A DNA stretch of 64,000 nt. Source: Anaerolineales bacterium. Lineage in GTDB: Bacteria; Chloroflexota; Anaerolineae; Anaerolineales; UBA11579. The DNA is taken from contig JAHBVE010000003.1 in the NCBI GenBank assembly GCA_019637675.1, positions 1 through 64,000 on the forward strand. The letters run 5' to 3'. The translations under genes were made by a program, and so were the position numbers. Below, in pieces: positions 32,408 through 40,317 of the stretch; the stretch's first letter is position 1, and each line of letters begins with the position of its first letter. The notes below the pieces were generated by a model. It made no database searches and was not told where the DNA came from. It saw nothing but the letters and a program-made list of their open reading frames with translations.

Positions 32408-33027
32408 TATTTAGTCTCCTTATCGTCATTCAGGCCGGCGCCGGCACGCATGGCGCTCACAATGGCGTCATCCGTGGCGCTGCCAGCTTTGCCACCCTTC
32501 ACCACTTGGCGAGGGGCGGGTTCGTCACTGGAGAACAGGTAGTCGTCGGTCTCTTTGATCTTCTCCAGCTGCTCGCTCAGGCCTGCGATCGAGCCGTCCT
32601 CTGCGTTGTGCTGGAGCAAGTCCAGCTTCAGCAGCGCCTTCGCCGCCTTGGTGTTCTTCACCTTGGCAGCCGTCAGCGCGCCGTCCAGCGCATGGTCAAA
32701 GGCCTGCGCCTTCAGCTTGGAGTCAGCATCCTCAGCCGCCTTCTTGGCAGCTTCCTGGGCCTCTTTGGCCGTCTTCTTCCACTCCTCGACCGACTGCTTG
32801 AGCTCATCCGGCTTGAGGTTTTCAAAGCCCTTGATAGCCGCGGTGGCCTGGTCGAGTTGGTCCTGCAGAGCCTTAGCGTTGTCCTCGGCCGCGGTGGTCT
32901 TGGCTTTTTGGGCCTCCACCGCCTGGCCGTTCAGCTTCAGCAGCTGCTCGTGCAGGTCTTCGGGTAGCCCCGCGGCCTTGATGGCCTCCGCGGTCAAGCC
33001 CAGCTTTTCAAGATCAGACTTTTTCAT
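32407..33027 (-). CDS. Phage scaffolding protein
   Basis: 206 aa from the ATG with GGGAGAACACAGG upstream. It is highly charged and helical (LNGQAVEAQKAKTTAAEDNAKALQDQLDQATAAIKG), with many K, E, A and Q; this is the classic scaffold (gp20-like) composition. It ends with short basic segments that could contact the capsid. The next gene is the capsid, with which it shares a stop/start base. Confidence 0.85.
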   Translation of the reverse strand: MKKSDLEKLGLTAEAIKAAGLPEDLHEQLLKLNGQAVEAQKAKTTAAEDNAKALQDQLDQATAAIKGFENLKPDELKQSVEEWKKTAKEAQEAAKKAAEDADSKLKAQAFDHALDGALTAAKVKNTKAAKALLKLDLLQHNAEDGSIAGLSEQLEKIKETDDYLFSSDEPAPRQVVKGGKAGSATDDAIVSAMRAGAGLNDDKETK

Positions 33028-33136
33028 TCCTGTGTTCTCCCGCGGAGTGCTCCGCATCCCATCTAGCCGTTTTAGGTGGTCGGCATCACCCGATGGCTGG
33101 CTACTTTTACGCCTGCCAGGCCGGCGAATTGGCAAC

Positions 33137-33188
33137 AAAAAAGCGCCACATCTCGGCAGAATTTCTTCTGCAAAGACGTGGCGCTTTT
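33137..33188 (-). terminator. Nested hairpin with T6, terminator or attenuator before the scaffold gene
   Basis: An outer 11-bp stem (AAAAGCGCCAC) encloses a second 6-bp hairpin (GCAGAA/TTCTGC). On the minus strand it is followed by T6. It lies about 60 nt downstream of a predicted promoter. Confidence 0.75.
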
Positions 33189-33248
33189 GCGTCCCGTACT
33201 TGGAAGTTGCGCCCCGCCCGGAAGGCGTGACGCTGTCGCTACTTGGCT

Positions 33249-33278
33249 ATATTAGCAATGAGTGCCACATTTTGTCAA
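33249..33278 (-). promoter_or_regulatory. Predicted late promoter of the capsid operon
   Basis: TTGACA (rc 33273-33278) and TAATAT (rc 33249-33254) with 18 bp between. Start near 33242. The transcript must pass the hairpin at 33188-33137 to reach the scaffold gene. Confidence 0.65.
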
Positions 33279-33333
33279 CAAGAAAGGCGGCTCATCAACC
33301 TAAAGATTTGATGCTGTTCTTTGATTTGCAGTT

Positions 33334-33759
33334 CTAGTATCGTTTCAGGGTAGTCATAGCTGGCGTCATGCGGAACATCCCAAGCCCAACAGGCAATAAA
33401 ACAATCAACGCGCAGCATAGATAGGCCAGAGTAAGCCAGATACCGCTCCACCACCAACCAATCAGTAGAAAATAAGCGGAACGCAAAATAAAACTCAATT
33501 GGGGTTGCTCTTCTTCGCTGATAGTGGTGCTTCCATGAGAGATAGTTGACTTTAGTAGGAGCTCAGGCTCCTGGAGCGCAAGAATTTTCGGGATGTAGTT
33601 CAACATCATCATCCCCAAGGGAAGGCCAACAATGGTGAGGTTGAGCAGCCAAGCAATTGTCAGGACAATACCGCCAAGCCACCAACCAATGAAAAAAAAC
33701 CAAAGGGCTTGGACCAAACAGCCCGGACCTCGTCTTTGTTTGATAATTGTAGTAGTCAT
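33334..33759 (-). CDS. YccF-domain membrane protein
   Basis: 141 aa. Two copies of a YccF-type unit are seen: LVQALWFFFIGWWLGGIVLTIAWLLNLTIVGLPLG, and FILRSAYFLLIGWWWSGIWLTLAYLCCALIVLLPVG. YccF-domain proteins are inner membrane proteins of unknown role. In a prophage it is probably a cargo gene that serves the lysogen. It overlaps the HTH gene upstream by 4 bp. Confidence 0.8.
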   Translation of the reverse strand: MTTTIIKQRRGPGCLVQALWFFFIGWWLGGIVLTIAWLLNLTIVGLPLGMMMLNYIPKILALQEPELLLKSTISHGSTTISEEEQPQLSFILRSAYFLLIGWWWSGIWLTLAYLCCALIVLLPVGLGMFRMTPAMTTLKRY

Positions 33760-33938
33760 TTCTTTGGCCTCCCGCCTTTGTTCCTAGGTGCCTTCTTGTA
33801 GGCCTCCACGCTGGCCGGGTCAATATCCCAGACGGGGCCGTGCTTACGGGCTTTGATAGTGCCTAGCTTGCATAACCTAGTGACCTGCGTAGGTGTGATC
33901 CCTAAAACCTTTGCCGCCTCTACTGACGTCAATCCCAT
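33756..33938 (-). CDS. Small HTH protein (excisionase/MerR-like)
   Basis: 60 aa. LTSVEAAKVLGITPTQVTRLCKLGTIKARKHGPVWDIDPASVEAYKK is the HTH_17/excisionase-type winged helix. It lies in front of the YccF gene and divergent to the gene at 34092. It could regulate both or act as an excisionase, although it is far from the integrase. Confidence 0.75.
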   Translation of the reverse strand: MGLTSVEAAKVLGITPTQVTRLCKLGTIKARKHGPVWDIDPASVEAYKKAPRNKGGRPKK

Positions 33939-33957
33939 GTCTTTGACTATAAACTAA

Positions 33958-34005
33958 AAACCATGTATTGACAACTGCAGGCTTATTTATATAATAAACC
34001 ATGTA
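33958..34005. repeat. 10-bp direct repeats AAACCATGTA flanking the promoter of the 34092 gene
   Basis: Copies at 33958-33967 and 33996-34005 are directly on both sides of the plus-strand promoter. They may be operator half-sites for the divergent HTH protein. Confidence 0.5.
33968..33995 (+). promoter_or_regulatory. Strong sigma-70-type promoter
   Basis: TTGACA (33968-33973) and a perfect TATAAT (33990-33995) with 16 bp between. A 7-bp hairpin (ACCCCGC/GCGGGGT) at 34005-34021 is in the early leader. It drives the gene at 34092. Confidence 0.75.
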
Positions 34006-34091
34006 CCCCGCTCTGCGGGGTTTATAAAAGATCAGCCGCCAGCGCCTCCCGTGGATAGGAACGCTGACGGCCAACCAGAGGAGAGTGTAGC

Positions 34092-34385
34092 ATGGACACA
34101 CAGCAAGCCGCAGTAACAGTACCCATCACCACCCAAGACACACCTTGGCCGCAGGAGTTTGCCAGGGATATCGCCACGCAGTGCGAGGAAGCCTTGCTCA
34201 AGTGGCTCAGCCAGCAGAACGCACCCGCCGAAGTCTTCAGCCTGCTCTACGGTATGGAGTTCTTCAGCCTGTATCGCACCCAGTCGGAGTACTTCGACAA
34301 CATGCACAAAGACTTCCCGGACTTCCTAAAAGAGGCTATGGTGGCTATTGAGAACTTGCGTTCAGCAGCCCCGCCAAGCCACTAA
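34092..34385 (+). CDS. Lysogen-expressed hypothetical protein (moron-like)
   Basis: 97 aa on the opposite strand to the structural genes. It has its own strong promoter and terminator, so it is probably expressed from the silent prophage. Helical: WPQEFARDIATQCEEALLKWLSQQNAPAEVFSLLYGMEFFSLYRTQSEYFDNMHKDFPDFLKEAMVAIENL. It resembles the 44044 product in length and order. Its last residues AAPPSH are shared with the 14920 gene through an exact 38-bp repeat. Confidence 0.7.
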   Translation: MDTQQAAVTVPITTQDTPWPQEFARDIATQCEEALLKWLSQQNAPAEVFSLLYGMEFFSLYRTQSEYFDNMHKDFPDFLKEAMVAIENLRSAAPPSH

Positions 34386-34400
34386 GGAACGCTAAGAAAC
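34363..34400. repeat. 38-bp exact direct repeat, copy 2
   Basis: Identical to 15343-15380. It contains the last codons, stop and about 15 bp of flank. Confidence 0.95.
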
Positions 34401-34440
34401 GCTCCAATCTGCCGAACCCATGTAACCTTATAGCAATGCA

Positions 34441-34470
34441 AAGAGGCCGAATAATTCGGCCTCTTTTTTT
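34441..34470 (+). terminator. Rho-independent terminator
   Basis: An 11-bp stem (AAGAGGCCGAA and complement) with a 3-nt loop is followed by T7-T8 on the plus strand. It ends the 34092 transcript. Confidence 0.85.
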
Positions 34471-34499
34471 CTTCCGATGTTTCGGGGTGTCGACCCAGG

Positions 34500-34595
34500 C
34501 TACCTTTTTACGTTCTTCTCGTACCAGCTCACAAACTGCTTGGCCAGCGAATACATCAATTCCAGGAAGGAGCGCAGCAACGCCTCGTTGCTCAT
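34500..34595 (-). CDS. Small protein, 31 aa, after the minor head gene
   Basis: Its ATG overlaps the minor head gene stop (ATGA). The product LLRSFLELMYSLAKQFVSWYEKNVKR forms one amphipathic helix. The coupling supports that it is real; function unknown. Confidence 0.45.
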   Translation of the reverse strand: MSNEALLRSFLELMYSLAKQFVSWYEKNVKR

Positions 34596-35692
34596 ACCTG
34601 CTCCCTCACCCGCTGCCGGCTGAGCCCGGTCTGGCCGAGGAAGTCCCGCATGCGCTCTTGCCACAGACGCACCTTAGCACTCTCGCGGGCTGCATCCAAG
34701 CCGGCGGCCTCCAGCGTCAACATCCGGCGCTTCCACTCGCGGATCCTGCGCTCAATGCCTCGCTGCACCTGGGTGGCCTCATAAGCGCTCAGCTGGCGCC
34801 CGCGGTAGTCCAAGCTCTCATTGGCCAGGTGTTCCCGCATTGCTTCATCGTAGGCGTTCTCGGAAAGCCCCTCAAAGAACGGGAACCAGCTGTGCCGACA
34901 GTTAGCCCCGCCCAAGCCAGTAACTAAGCCCCAGCCGGTTTCTGCCACAAAGTCTGGGTAGATCGGGTGCGTACCCGAGCGCGAGAAGATACCTCCTTGC
35001 CAAGGTTGATGAGACGGCCGGGCACCAATGTGGGCAGAGGTCTGCACAAGGTCCACGCCCATCTCATCAGCCCGCGCCCACTGCAGTTGGCCGGCCGCCT
35101 GCCCCACCCCAGTAAGCACCGTGCGGCGCATGGCCACATCCAGCTTGTCGCGCCGGCCGGATGGATATAGCACCTCAAGCCCGCTAGCTCCAACATTGCT
35201 CACCGCGGCCCGGATGGCTTGGTCATAGCTCATCGCCCCGCTGCTGACTTGCAAGAAAGCCATGTCAGCAGCCTGAACAAAGGCCTGCTGAGCAGTCAGC
35301 AGCGTGGTCTGTGTCAGGTTGCGCATGCTACCGTTGGTGCGCTGAATAGCGATCGATAGCACGGAGGTCATTTGGGGCGAGAGGTTGAGCGGCAGCGGGT
35401 CCAGGCCAGCCGCCTTGTAAATGCGGTCATCGAAACGCACGGCCTGCACGCCGGCCTGGCGAAGGATCTCGGCCACCTGGCGCTCCGATTGCCCGGTCAG
35501 TCTGGCCAGCTCACGCAGAATGTCCTCATACAGCGCACCGGTTTCGTTCAAGCGCTGTACCTGCCAGGCCGCCGAAGCAAAGTTGAGCCCAGCCAGCCGG
35601 CGGGCGATATCCTGCAGGACAACATCCTCAAACTCATGATAGAGCTTGAGGATGGCATCTGCAGAAACGTCGAACTGGCCGGGCGTCAACAT
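34592..35692 (-). CDS. Phage minor head protein (minor capsid 2 / MuF-like)
   Basis: 366 aa. The C-terminal part has VDLVQTSAHIGARPSHQPWQGGIFSRSG, then YPDFVAETGWGLVTGLGGANCRHSWFPFFEG. This is the signature of phage minor capsid protein 2, in which the H...RPSHxxWQG and NCRH parts are conserved. The N-terminal half is helical. It is separated from the portal gene by the glycosylation cassette. Confidence 0.88.
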   Translation of the reverse strand: MLTPGQFDVSADAILKLYHEFEDVVLQDIARRLAGLNFASAAWQVQRLNETGALYEDILRELARLTGQSERQVAEILRQAGVQAVRFDDRIYKAAGLDPLPLNLSPQMTSVLSIAIQRTNGSMRNLTQTTLLTAQQAFVQAADMAFLQVSSGAMSYDQAIRAAVSNVGASGLEVLYPSGRRDKLDVAMRRTVLTGVGQAAGQLQWARADEMGVDLVQTSAHIGARPSHQPWQGGIFSRSGTHPIYPDFVAETGWGLVTGLGGANCRHSWFPFFEGLSENAYDEAMREHLANESLDYRGRQLSAYEATQVQRGIERRIREWKRRMLTLEAAGLDAARESAKVRLWQERMRDFLGQTGLSRQRVREQV

Positions 35693-35694
35693 GC

Positions 35695-36288
35695 TTACTT
35701 GATTGCGCTGCCAACCTTGGCCAGGAAGATCTCTTTGCTGCGGGCCATCTGATCGCGGTAACCCGGCACCGTGTAGCGACGGTGCTCACCGCCGGGCTGG
35801 TCGGCCAAGTGGATGAAGGGCAGATCGATCACTTCCAGACCAAAGCCGGCCTGCTGAACGCGCCAGCAGTAATCGATATCGTCAAAGCCGGCATGTAGAT
35901 ACTGCTCCTCGAACAGGCCCACAGCCTTGAATAGAGAGCGGTGCATGAGCAGGATCCAGCCATAGAGGTACTCAACATCTGCGCCCCATTCCTCTTGGGT
36001 CTTGCGGCGCAGCTCCATGCCGTAGATCTTGTTAGGATCCAAGCCCTTCACCATCTCCACAAACTCGCCCTGGCAAAGAATGTCATCATTCGAGAACAGC
36101 AGCCAGTCGCCGGTGGCCAGCATCGCACCCTGGTTGAGCGCCTGGGTGTAGCGATAATCAGCCTCGCCTTCGGTATTCACACTCACCACCTGCACTTCTG
36201 GCTCGTGGTTGTGGATGCTCTCGGTGTACGGCGCAGCGAAATCACCAAAGGCTTTGGTGTAGGGGAAAATGACGGATACGGAAGTCAC
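35695..36288 (-). CDS. Family 2-type (GT-A) glycosyltransferase
   Basis: 197 aa from a GTG coupled to the methyltransferase stop. The N-terminus has VSVIFPYTKAFGDFAAPY; then NQGAMLATGDWLLFSNDDILC with a D-D metal site near residue 68. Later come FKAVGLFEEQYLHAGFDDIDYCWRVQQAGF, typical GT2 features. It probably adds a sugar to a phage structural protein or DNA-linked target. Confidence 0.85.
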   Translation of the reverse strand: MTSVSVIFPYTKAFGDFAAPYTESIHNHEPEVQVVSVNTEGEADYRYTQALNQGAMLATGDWLLFSNDDILCQGEFVEMVKGLDPNKIYGMELRRKTQEEWGADVEYLYGWILLMHRSLFKAVGLFEEQYLHAGFDDIDYCWRVQQAGFGLEVIDLPFIHLADQPGGEHRRYTVPGYRDQMARSKEIFLAKVGSAIK

Positions 36289-36839
36289 TTCTTGACCCCG
36301 CTCCACACAGTACCAAAGGTGCCCGTGTGCTCCAAGTGATCGGCCGCCACTTCGTCAACAAAGCGCTGCACGTCCGGCCAGGTGTGGGCACCGTAGTCAT
36401 GGAAGGCCACAATGCCGCCCGGCTTCACCAACGGGAAGAAGGCGGCCCACTCTCGCTCCAGCACCGCGTACTTGTGTGTGCTGTCGAGGAAAAGCATGTC
36501 AATCTCCTCCTGCAGGTTCACTTCCCATGAGACAGATTTGATGGCCTGCACCTTCCCGCCTAGAGGCCATCCGAGCGAGGTCAGGCCACGCTCAAATTTC
36601 TTGAAATCAGCTGGATTTGGCCAGTGGTCGATGCACACCAGCCGAACACTCGGCTTGGCTCCGCTCAGGATGTAAGCCGCGGAACGCCCCCAGAATGAAC
36701 CACATTCCACAATCTGACCGCCAGCGGGAACCAGGTAGGCCAGCCAGGCAAGGCGCTGAGCATCGATGGGCTTCACGCCGATATGGTGCCCAATAATGCG
36801 GTCAATCTCCGCGTGGATTGGGAGTTCAAGCAATCTCAT
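36285..36839 (-). CDS. Class I SAM-dependent methyltransferase (methyltransferase_24-like)
   Basis: 184 aa. GQIVECGSFWGRSAAYI is the SAM-binding motif I, VRLVCIDHW is motif II, and EEIDMLFLDSTHKYAVLEREWAAFFPLVKPGGIVAFHDYG holds the later motifs, as in TylF or cephalosporin-hydroxylase-type sugar O-methyltransferases. It lies between two glycosyltransferases, so it may methylate the added sugar. Confidence 0.82.
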   Translation of the reverse strand: MRLLELPIHAEIDRIIGHHIGVKPIDAQRLAWLAYLVPAGGQIVECGSFWGRSAAYILSGAKPSVRLVCIDHWPNPADFKKFERGLTSLGWPLGGKVQAIKSVSWEVNLQEEIDMLFLDSTHKYAVLEREWAAFFPLVKPGGIVAFHDYGAHTWPDVQRFVDEVAADHLEHTGTFGTVWSGVKK

Positions 36840-37798
36840 AGGTAGCTCTCCAGTCTTTGCACAAAATACGCGGGGTCAAAGGGTTCGCCAATATGGCTGG
36901 CCTTCCATTCCTCAACTGCGGCGTTGGTCTCGCAAGCGCGCCTGATCGTTGCTGCAGCAACACTCGGGCTTGTTCCCATCTCGATCGAATGCGGGTAGCG
37001 GGTGAAGTCTCGATACAGCTCCCAGTTGCGCACCCAGGCCAGCTGGCCGCCACCCCGCGGGCTGTTGTGCGGCCGGATATCCTGGCCCATCATCACCGTG
37101 GGCTTTCCCAGAGCCACTGCCATATGGGCATATGTGCCCGACGAGACCACCACATCGGCCTCATCCATGTCTTTTGTAGTGCCGCTGAGCAGCGCTTGGC
37201 GGTAGTGCACCTCCTGATGGCGTTGAATGCCGTTGGTGCCCATGTCTCCATAGAAGCGCACGGTCAGAGAGGCCAGCTCTCCCGCCTGCCGCAGAGACAC
37301 CAAAGTCCGGAATGTATGCTCATTGATGTCACGCTCGACCTGCGGCAGCGTTCCGCCTACTGGGTGCAGGGGAGCAAAGAGCACGCGGGGCTTCTCGCCC
37401 GCAAATGGAGAGAACGGCCTCACGTCTGTGTACGACCAACCAACTACTTCAGTTGGCGTTGGATACCCGATCATTTCGAGCACTTTCGCGTACCCGGCCG
37501 AGTGCACAAAGAAGGCAGCGCAGGCCACCGGGTCGACCTCAAGGTCGTGCGGCAACCAGGGGGAACACCAATGGGGATACAGAAAGATCGGCTTGCCCAG
37601 TTCGATGGCCAAGGCCGCTTCCCTGCGCAGCCGGCCGCTGCCATGCACACCCGAGAACAGTCCTGAATAGAGAAAATCCAGCAGAACGAAATCAGCCTTG
37701 GCCACAATGCGGGTCTTTTTGTAGCTTGCAGCCATCAGGGCTTCCAGGAATGCTTTGCCCTTGTGCTGATGGGGCTTGAAGAAGAATGCTGGCTTCAC
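36836..37798 (-). CDS. GT-B-type glycosyltransferase-like protein
   Basis: 320 aa. Features include ELGKPIFLYPHWCSPW, the FAPLHPVGGTLPQVERDINEHT region, and a nucleotide-sugar-type end: ADVVVSSGTYAHMAVALGKPTVMMGQDIRPHN. This resembles the second domain of CDP-glycerol or UDP-sugar transferases. It is the first of the three-gene modification cassette and overlaps the neighbours by 4 bp. Confidence 0.72.
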   Translation of the reverse strand: MKPAFFFKPHQHKGKAFLEALMAASYKKTRIVAKADFVLLDFLYSGLFSGVHGSGRLRREAALAIELGKPIFLYPHWCSPWLPHDLEVDPVACAAFFVHSAGYAKVLEMIGYPTPTEVVGWSYTDVRPFSPFAGEKPRVLFAPLHPVGGTLPQVERDINEHTFRTLVSLRQAGELASLTVRFYGDMGTNGIQRHQEVHYRQALLSGTTKDMDEADVVVSSGTYAHMAVALGKPTVMMGQDIRPHNSPRGGGQLAWVRNWELYRDFTRYPHSIEMGTSPSVAAATIRRACETNAAVEEWKASHIGEPFDPAYFVQRLESYL

Positions 37799-38637
37799 GT
37801 TTGCTGCACCCGATGCTCTCGCTTCAGCACCTCGAAGAGCTGGGCAACATACTTGCCAGGCATGCCGAGCGCAGCACTGATTTCGCCCGTAGTAGGTATT
37901 CGCCGGCGATTGAGAGAGAACTGGGTGACGAAATCCAGCACGCGCTGCTTGTCCTGATCAAACTTGCTGGGCGGCGCAGGATCCGGTTCGACCGCCGCGG
38001 GCGTGGGCTGACTTGCCTGCTGGCTCTGTTCCTTCTTGGCCTGCTGCCAGGCTGCCCGGGCCTCGTTGGTCCATTTGGTCAAAGAGGCTTGGTGTGCCTT
38101 TTCGGCCGAGGAACGCGCCTGCTCAAACTTCAGCAGCTCAACACCCAGCATCTCGCCGGAGAGCCAGGCCACGATCGAGGCACCCGCGCCCAGAATGAGT
38201 GCCATCAACCAGCTGAAGCCCTCGAGCCACTCAGCCGGCAGGCCCATCACCAAACCTAGCGACTGGCCAAGACCGGCCACCACGGAGATGGCCACCAACA
38301 GAGTGATGTTCATTGCGATCAAACCGGGCTTTACCTTGCCCTCTTGCTGAGCGCGCTTCACCGCGGCGTATACCAGGCCCCCCTCGATGGCCAGCATTGC
38401 TGCCAAAGCCTCGGCCAGACCCATGACCTGCGTGATCGCAGCGCTCCCCAAGCCATAGACCTGCGCCGAAAGGATTGCGGCGGTATAGAAGCTGTGGGCT
38501 GTACGCATGGCCGCCAGCACGATGGCAGCAGCGGCCACGGATACCGCTACCCAGAACTCCCAGCCCAGCGCCAGGCTCTTGCGCACCGGGCGCGGGTAGG
38601 CGTCCGCGTGGATGGGAATGAATTCAGAGAATTTCAT
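37795..38637 (-). CDS. Polytopic membrane protein with C-terminal HTH-like tail
   Basis: 280 aa from the ATG after the start of the coupling overlap (a GTG two codons earlier is possible). Four to five membrane helices are followed by a charged coiled coil (KFEQARSSAEKAHQASLTKWTNEARAAWQQAKKEQ). The end is a winged-helix-like segment, IPTTGEISAALGMPGKYVAQLFEVLKREHRV. This mixture is unusual. The function is unknown, perhaps a phage surface or super-infection factor. Confidence 0.65.
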   Translation of the reverse strand: MKFSEFIPIHADAYPRPVRKSLALGWEFWVAVSVAAAAIVLAAMRTAHSFYTAAILSAQVYGLGSAAITQVMGLAEALAAMLAIEGGLVYAAVKRAQQEGKVKPGLIAMNITLLVAISVVAGLGQSLGLVMGLPAEWLEGFSWLMALILGAGASIVAWLSGEMLGVELLKFEQARSSAEKAHQASLTKWTNEARAAWQQAKKEQSQQASQPTPAAVEPDPAPPSKFDQDKQRVLDFVTQFSLNRRRIPTTGEISAALGMPGKYVAQLFEVLKREHRVQQT

Positions 38638-38717
38638 CGCCACCGCCTATCCAGCATATGGGCCAATAGAATCAGCCCGAAAACTCCACCTAAGGCTGTG
38701 TGAAAAAGCTGCTCCAT
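38634..38717 (-). CDS. Tiny membrane protein, 27 aa
   Basis: MEQLFHTALGGVFGLILLAHM then DRRWR: one hydrophobic helix and a positive tail. Its ATG overlaps the stop of the next upstream small gene (TGATG), and its stop overlaps the start of the 37795 gene. The coupling on both sides supports expression. Confidence 0.5.
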   Translation of the reverse strand: MEQLFHTALGGVFGLILLAHMLDRRWR

Positions 38718-38866
38718 CACACGCCACCTGCCACCAAGGCGACCAGCTTCAACGCAGACCAGACCAATGCATAAACCAGCCATATCGTTGCGATCAGCAT
38801 CACTAGAGCCGCTGCCACATCGCCCAAAAAGGTGGCCACTTTCTTGAACACGTAACGCTTTTCCAT
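38717..38866 (-). CDS. Small membrane protein, 49 aa
   Basis: MEKRYVFKKVATFLGDVAAAL, then a strongly hydrophobic stretch (VMLIATIWLVYALVWSALKLVALVAGG). Its ATG overlaps the portal stop (TGATG). It could be a holin-like or spanin-like protein; no family is recognised. Confidence 0.55.
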   Translation of the reverse strand: MEKRYVFKKVATFLGDVAAALVMLIATIWLVYALVWSALKLVALVAGGV

Positions 38867-40317
38867 CATTCCACCTCCGGAAACAACTCGTCAGCCTGGC
38901 CAGCCTGCGCCTCGGCTACCTTCTGCTTGGCCACATCCTCGGGTTCGCCGAAAGTGCGCATGCGCAGCTCAACCGGGCCCATCGCCCGCATGGTCACCAT
39001 CTGCGTGTCCTGGACGAACTGCTGCTGGCGATCGGTAACCAGGCTGTCATCAAACTTGAAGGTGACCTCATACTCGCCCTTGGGAGCCAGCTTGAAAATG
39101 CTGGTCCACGCGTCCATAGCGTAGAGAAGGTCACGTACAGCAGCTTCCAGGGCCTTCTGAATATCTACGACCGTGGCCGCGTACTGCTGCTTGCTGGAAA
39201 GAACCTCGGTGGCAGTTTTGTCGACCTGCTGCGGGTCGCTCAACATCCCCCTGGCCATGCCGCAGTTGAATTCAATGCGCTTGAGGATGGCCTCAAGACC
39301 GTTGATGATGTTCTGCTCGCGGAAGCCAGGAGACCAGTCTTCAAATAGCTTTCCAGCCGTGCCCACGTTATTGGTGCTTCGCAGGACGCGATAGAGCTCT
39401 AGATCCTCAACAATAAATTCGCCTGTCTTTGGATCTTTGGGCAAAGCCTGCTCATCGACAGTCACTTTCCGCACCCCGCTCTTGAACTCCCACAGCAGTT
39501 GGGACCACTGGATATCAGCCTGCTGGATGAGATCCACAGCGCGGGCATAGGCGCTCACGCCCAGGGGTGAGCCGGGCTCAATGTTGTTGGCCTGCGGGTA
39601 GCGGAAGTAGCCGAACAGCGGCTGCCGGACACCCAGGAAGCTCTCTTCTTCGCTCAGGTCGGACCATTCGGGCACCGAGGAGAGCGGCACCACAGAGCCC
39701 AAGTCGGCATCCGATGTGCTGCGCAGTACCTTGTTGCGGATGCGGTACGAGCCTTCCGGCCGACCGCCGTCCTGGACGTAGCCGAGGAATTCATGGAACT
39801 CGAGGCGGGTGTAGTAGTAGTCACCGCGCCGGAGCTTGTACACAAAGATGCATTTTGAGGGTCGCTGCCGGCTGTCAAAGGCCACCGGGATGAACTGGTC
39901 AGCCTGGGAGAAATCCACCGCCAGCTGGTCTCCGTCTACCCAGGGCTTCATCACCAGGCCGCCTTTGGCTACGCCGTACTCCACCTGTTCGCGCATGCTG
40001 GGCAGCACCCGTTGCAACTGATCCTGCAGGAAGTCAGCACGAGCGCCGCGGCCGTCCTTGGCCCCCGTGATCTCCACCTCCATCTCCAGCGTTACGGAAG
40101 TGGCAAAGGCACCTGCCACCGCCGCCGGCAGGTTGAGGGAGCTCACTTTCTTGCTCAACCAATCAGCGCGGTTCTCGTACATCTGGGACCACTGGGTGAG
40201 CGCCTTGATCATCGCCGGGGAGAGGTCGACCTCGACCCCCAGCAGGCGCTTGATATCTGATTTACCGATCATCTTGTTCCACACTCCTTTGGCCCATCCC
40301 AAAATGCGCTCAAACAT
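38866..40317 (-). CDS. Phage portal protein
   Basis: 483 aa from the ATG (GTG one codon earlier also possible). It contains WSQMYENRADWLSKKVSSLNLPAAVAGAFATSVTLEME, then a central part with QADIQWSQLLWEFKSGVRKVTVDEQAL, and DPQQVDKTATEVLSSKQQYAATVVDIQKALEAAVRDLLYAMDAW. The last is typical of SPP1-gp6-type portals. It follows the terminase with stop/start overlap. Confidence 0.88.
   Translation of the reverse strand: MFERILGWAKGVWNKMIGKSDIKRLLGVEVDLSPAMIKALTQWSQMYENRADWLSKKVSSLNLPAAVAGAFATSVTLEMEVEITGAKDGRGARADFLQDQLQRVLPSMREQVEYGVAKGGLVMKPWVDGDQLAVDFSQADQFIPVAFDSRQRPSKCIFVYKLRRGDYYYTRLEFHEFLGYVQDGGRPEGSYRIRNKVLRSTSDADLGSVVPLSSVPEWSDLSEEESFLGVRQPLFGYFRYPQANNIEPGSPLGVSAYARAVDLIQQADIQWSQLLWEFKSGVRKVTVDEQALPKDPKTGEFIVEDLELYRVLRSTNNVGTAGKLFEDWSPGFREQNIINGLEAILKRIEFNCGMARGMLSDPQQVDKTATEVLSSKQQYAATVVDIQKALEAAVRDLLYAMDAWTSIFKLAPKGEYEVTFKFDDSLVTDRQQQFVQDTQMVTMRAMGPVELRMRTFGEPEDVAKQKVAEAQAGQADELFPEVE

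Larger units (their letters stand above)
33028..33333 (-). other. Gene-free leader of the capsid operon
   Basis: This 306-bp stretch between the YccF gene and the scaffold gene contains a minus-strand promoter (33249-33278), then the nested hairpin and T-run (33137-33188), then about 110 bp of leader with no other sign. I see no protein gene in it. Confidence 0.65.
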
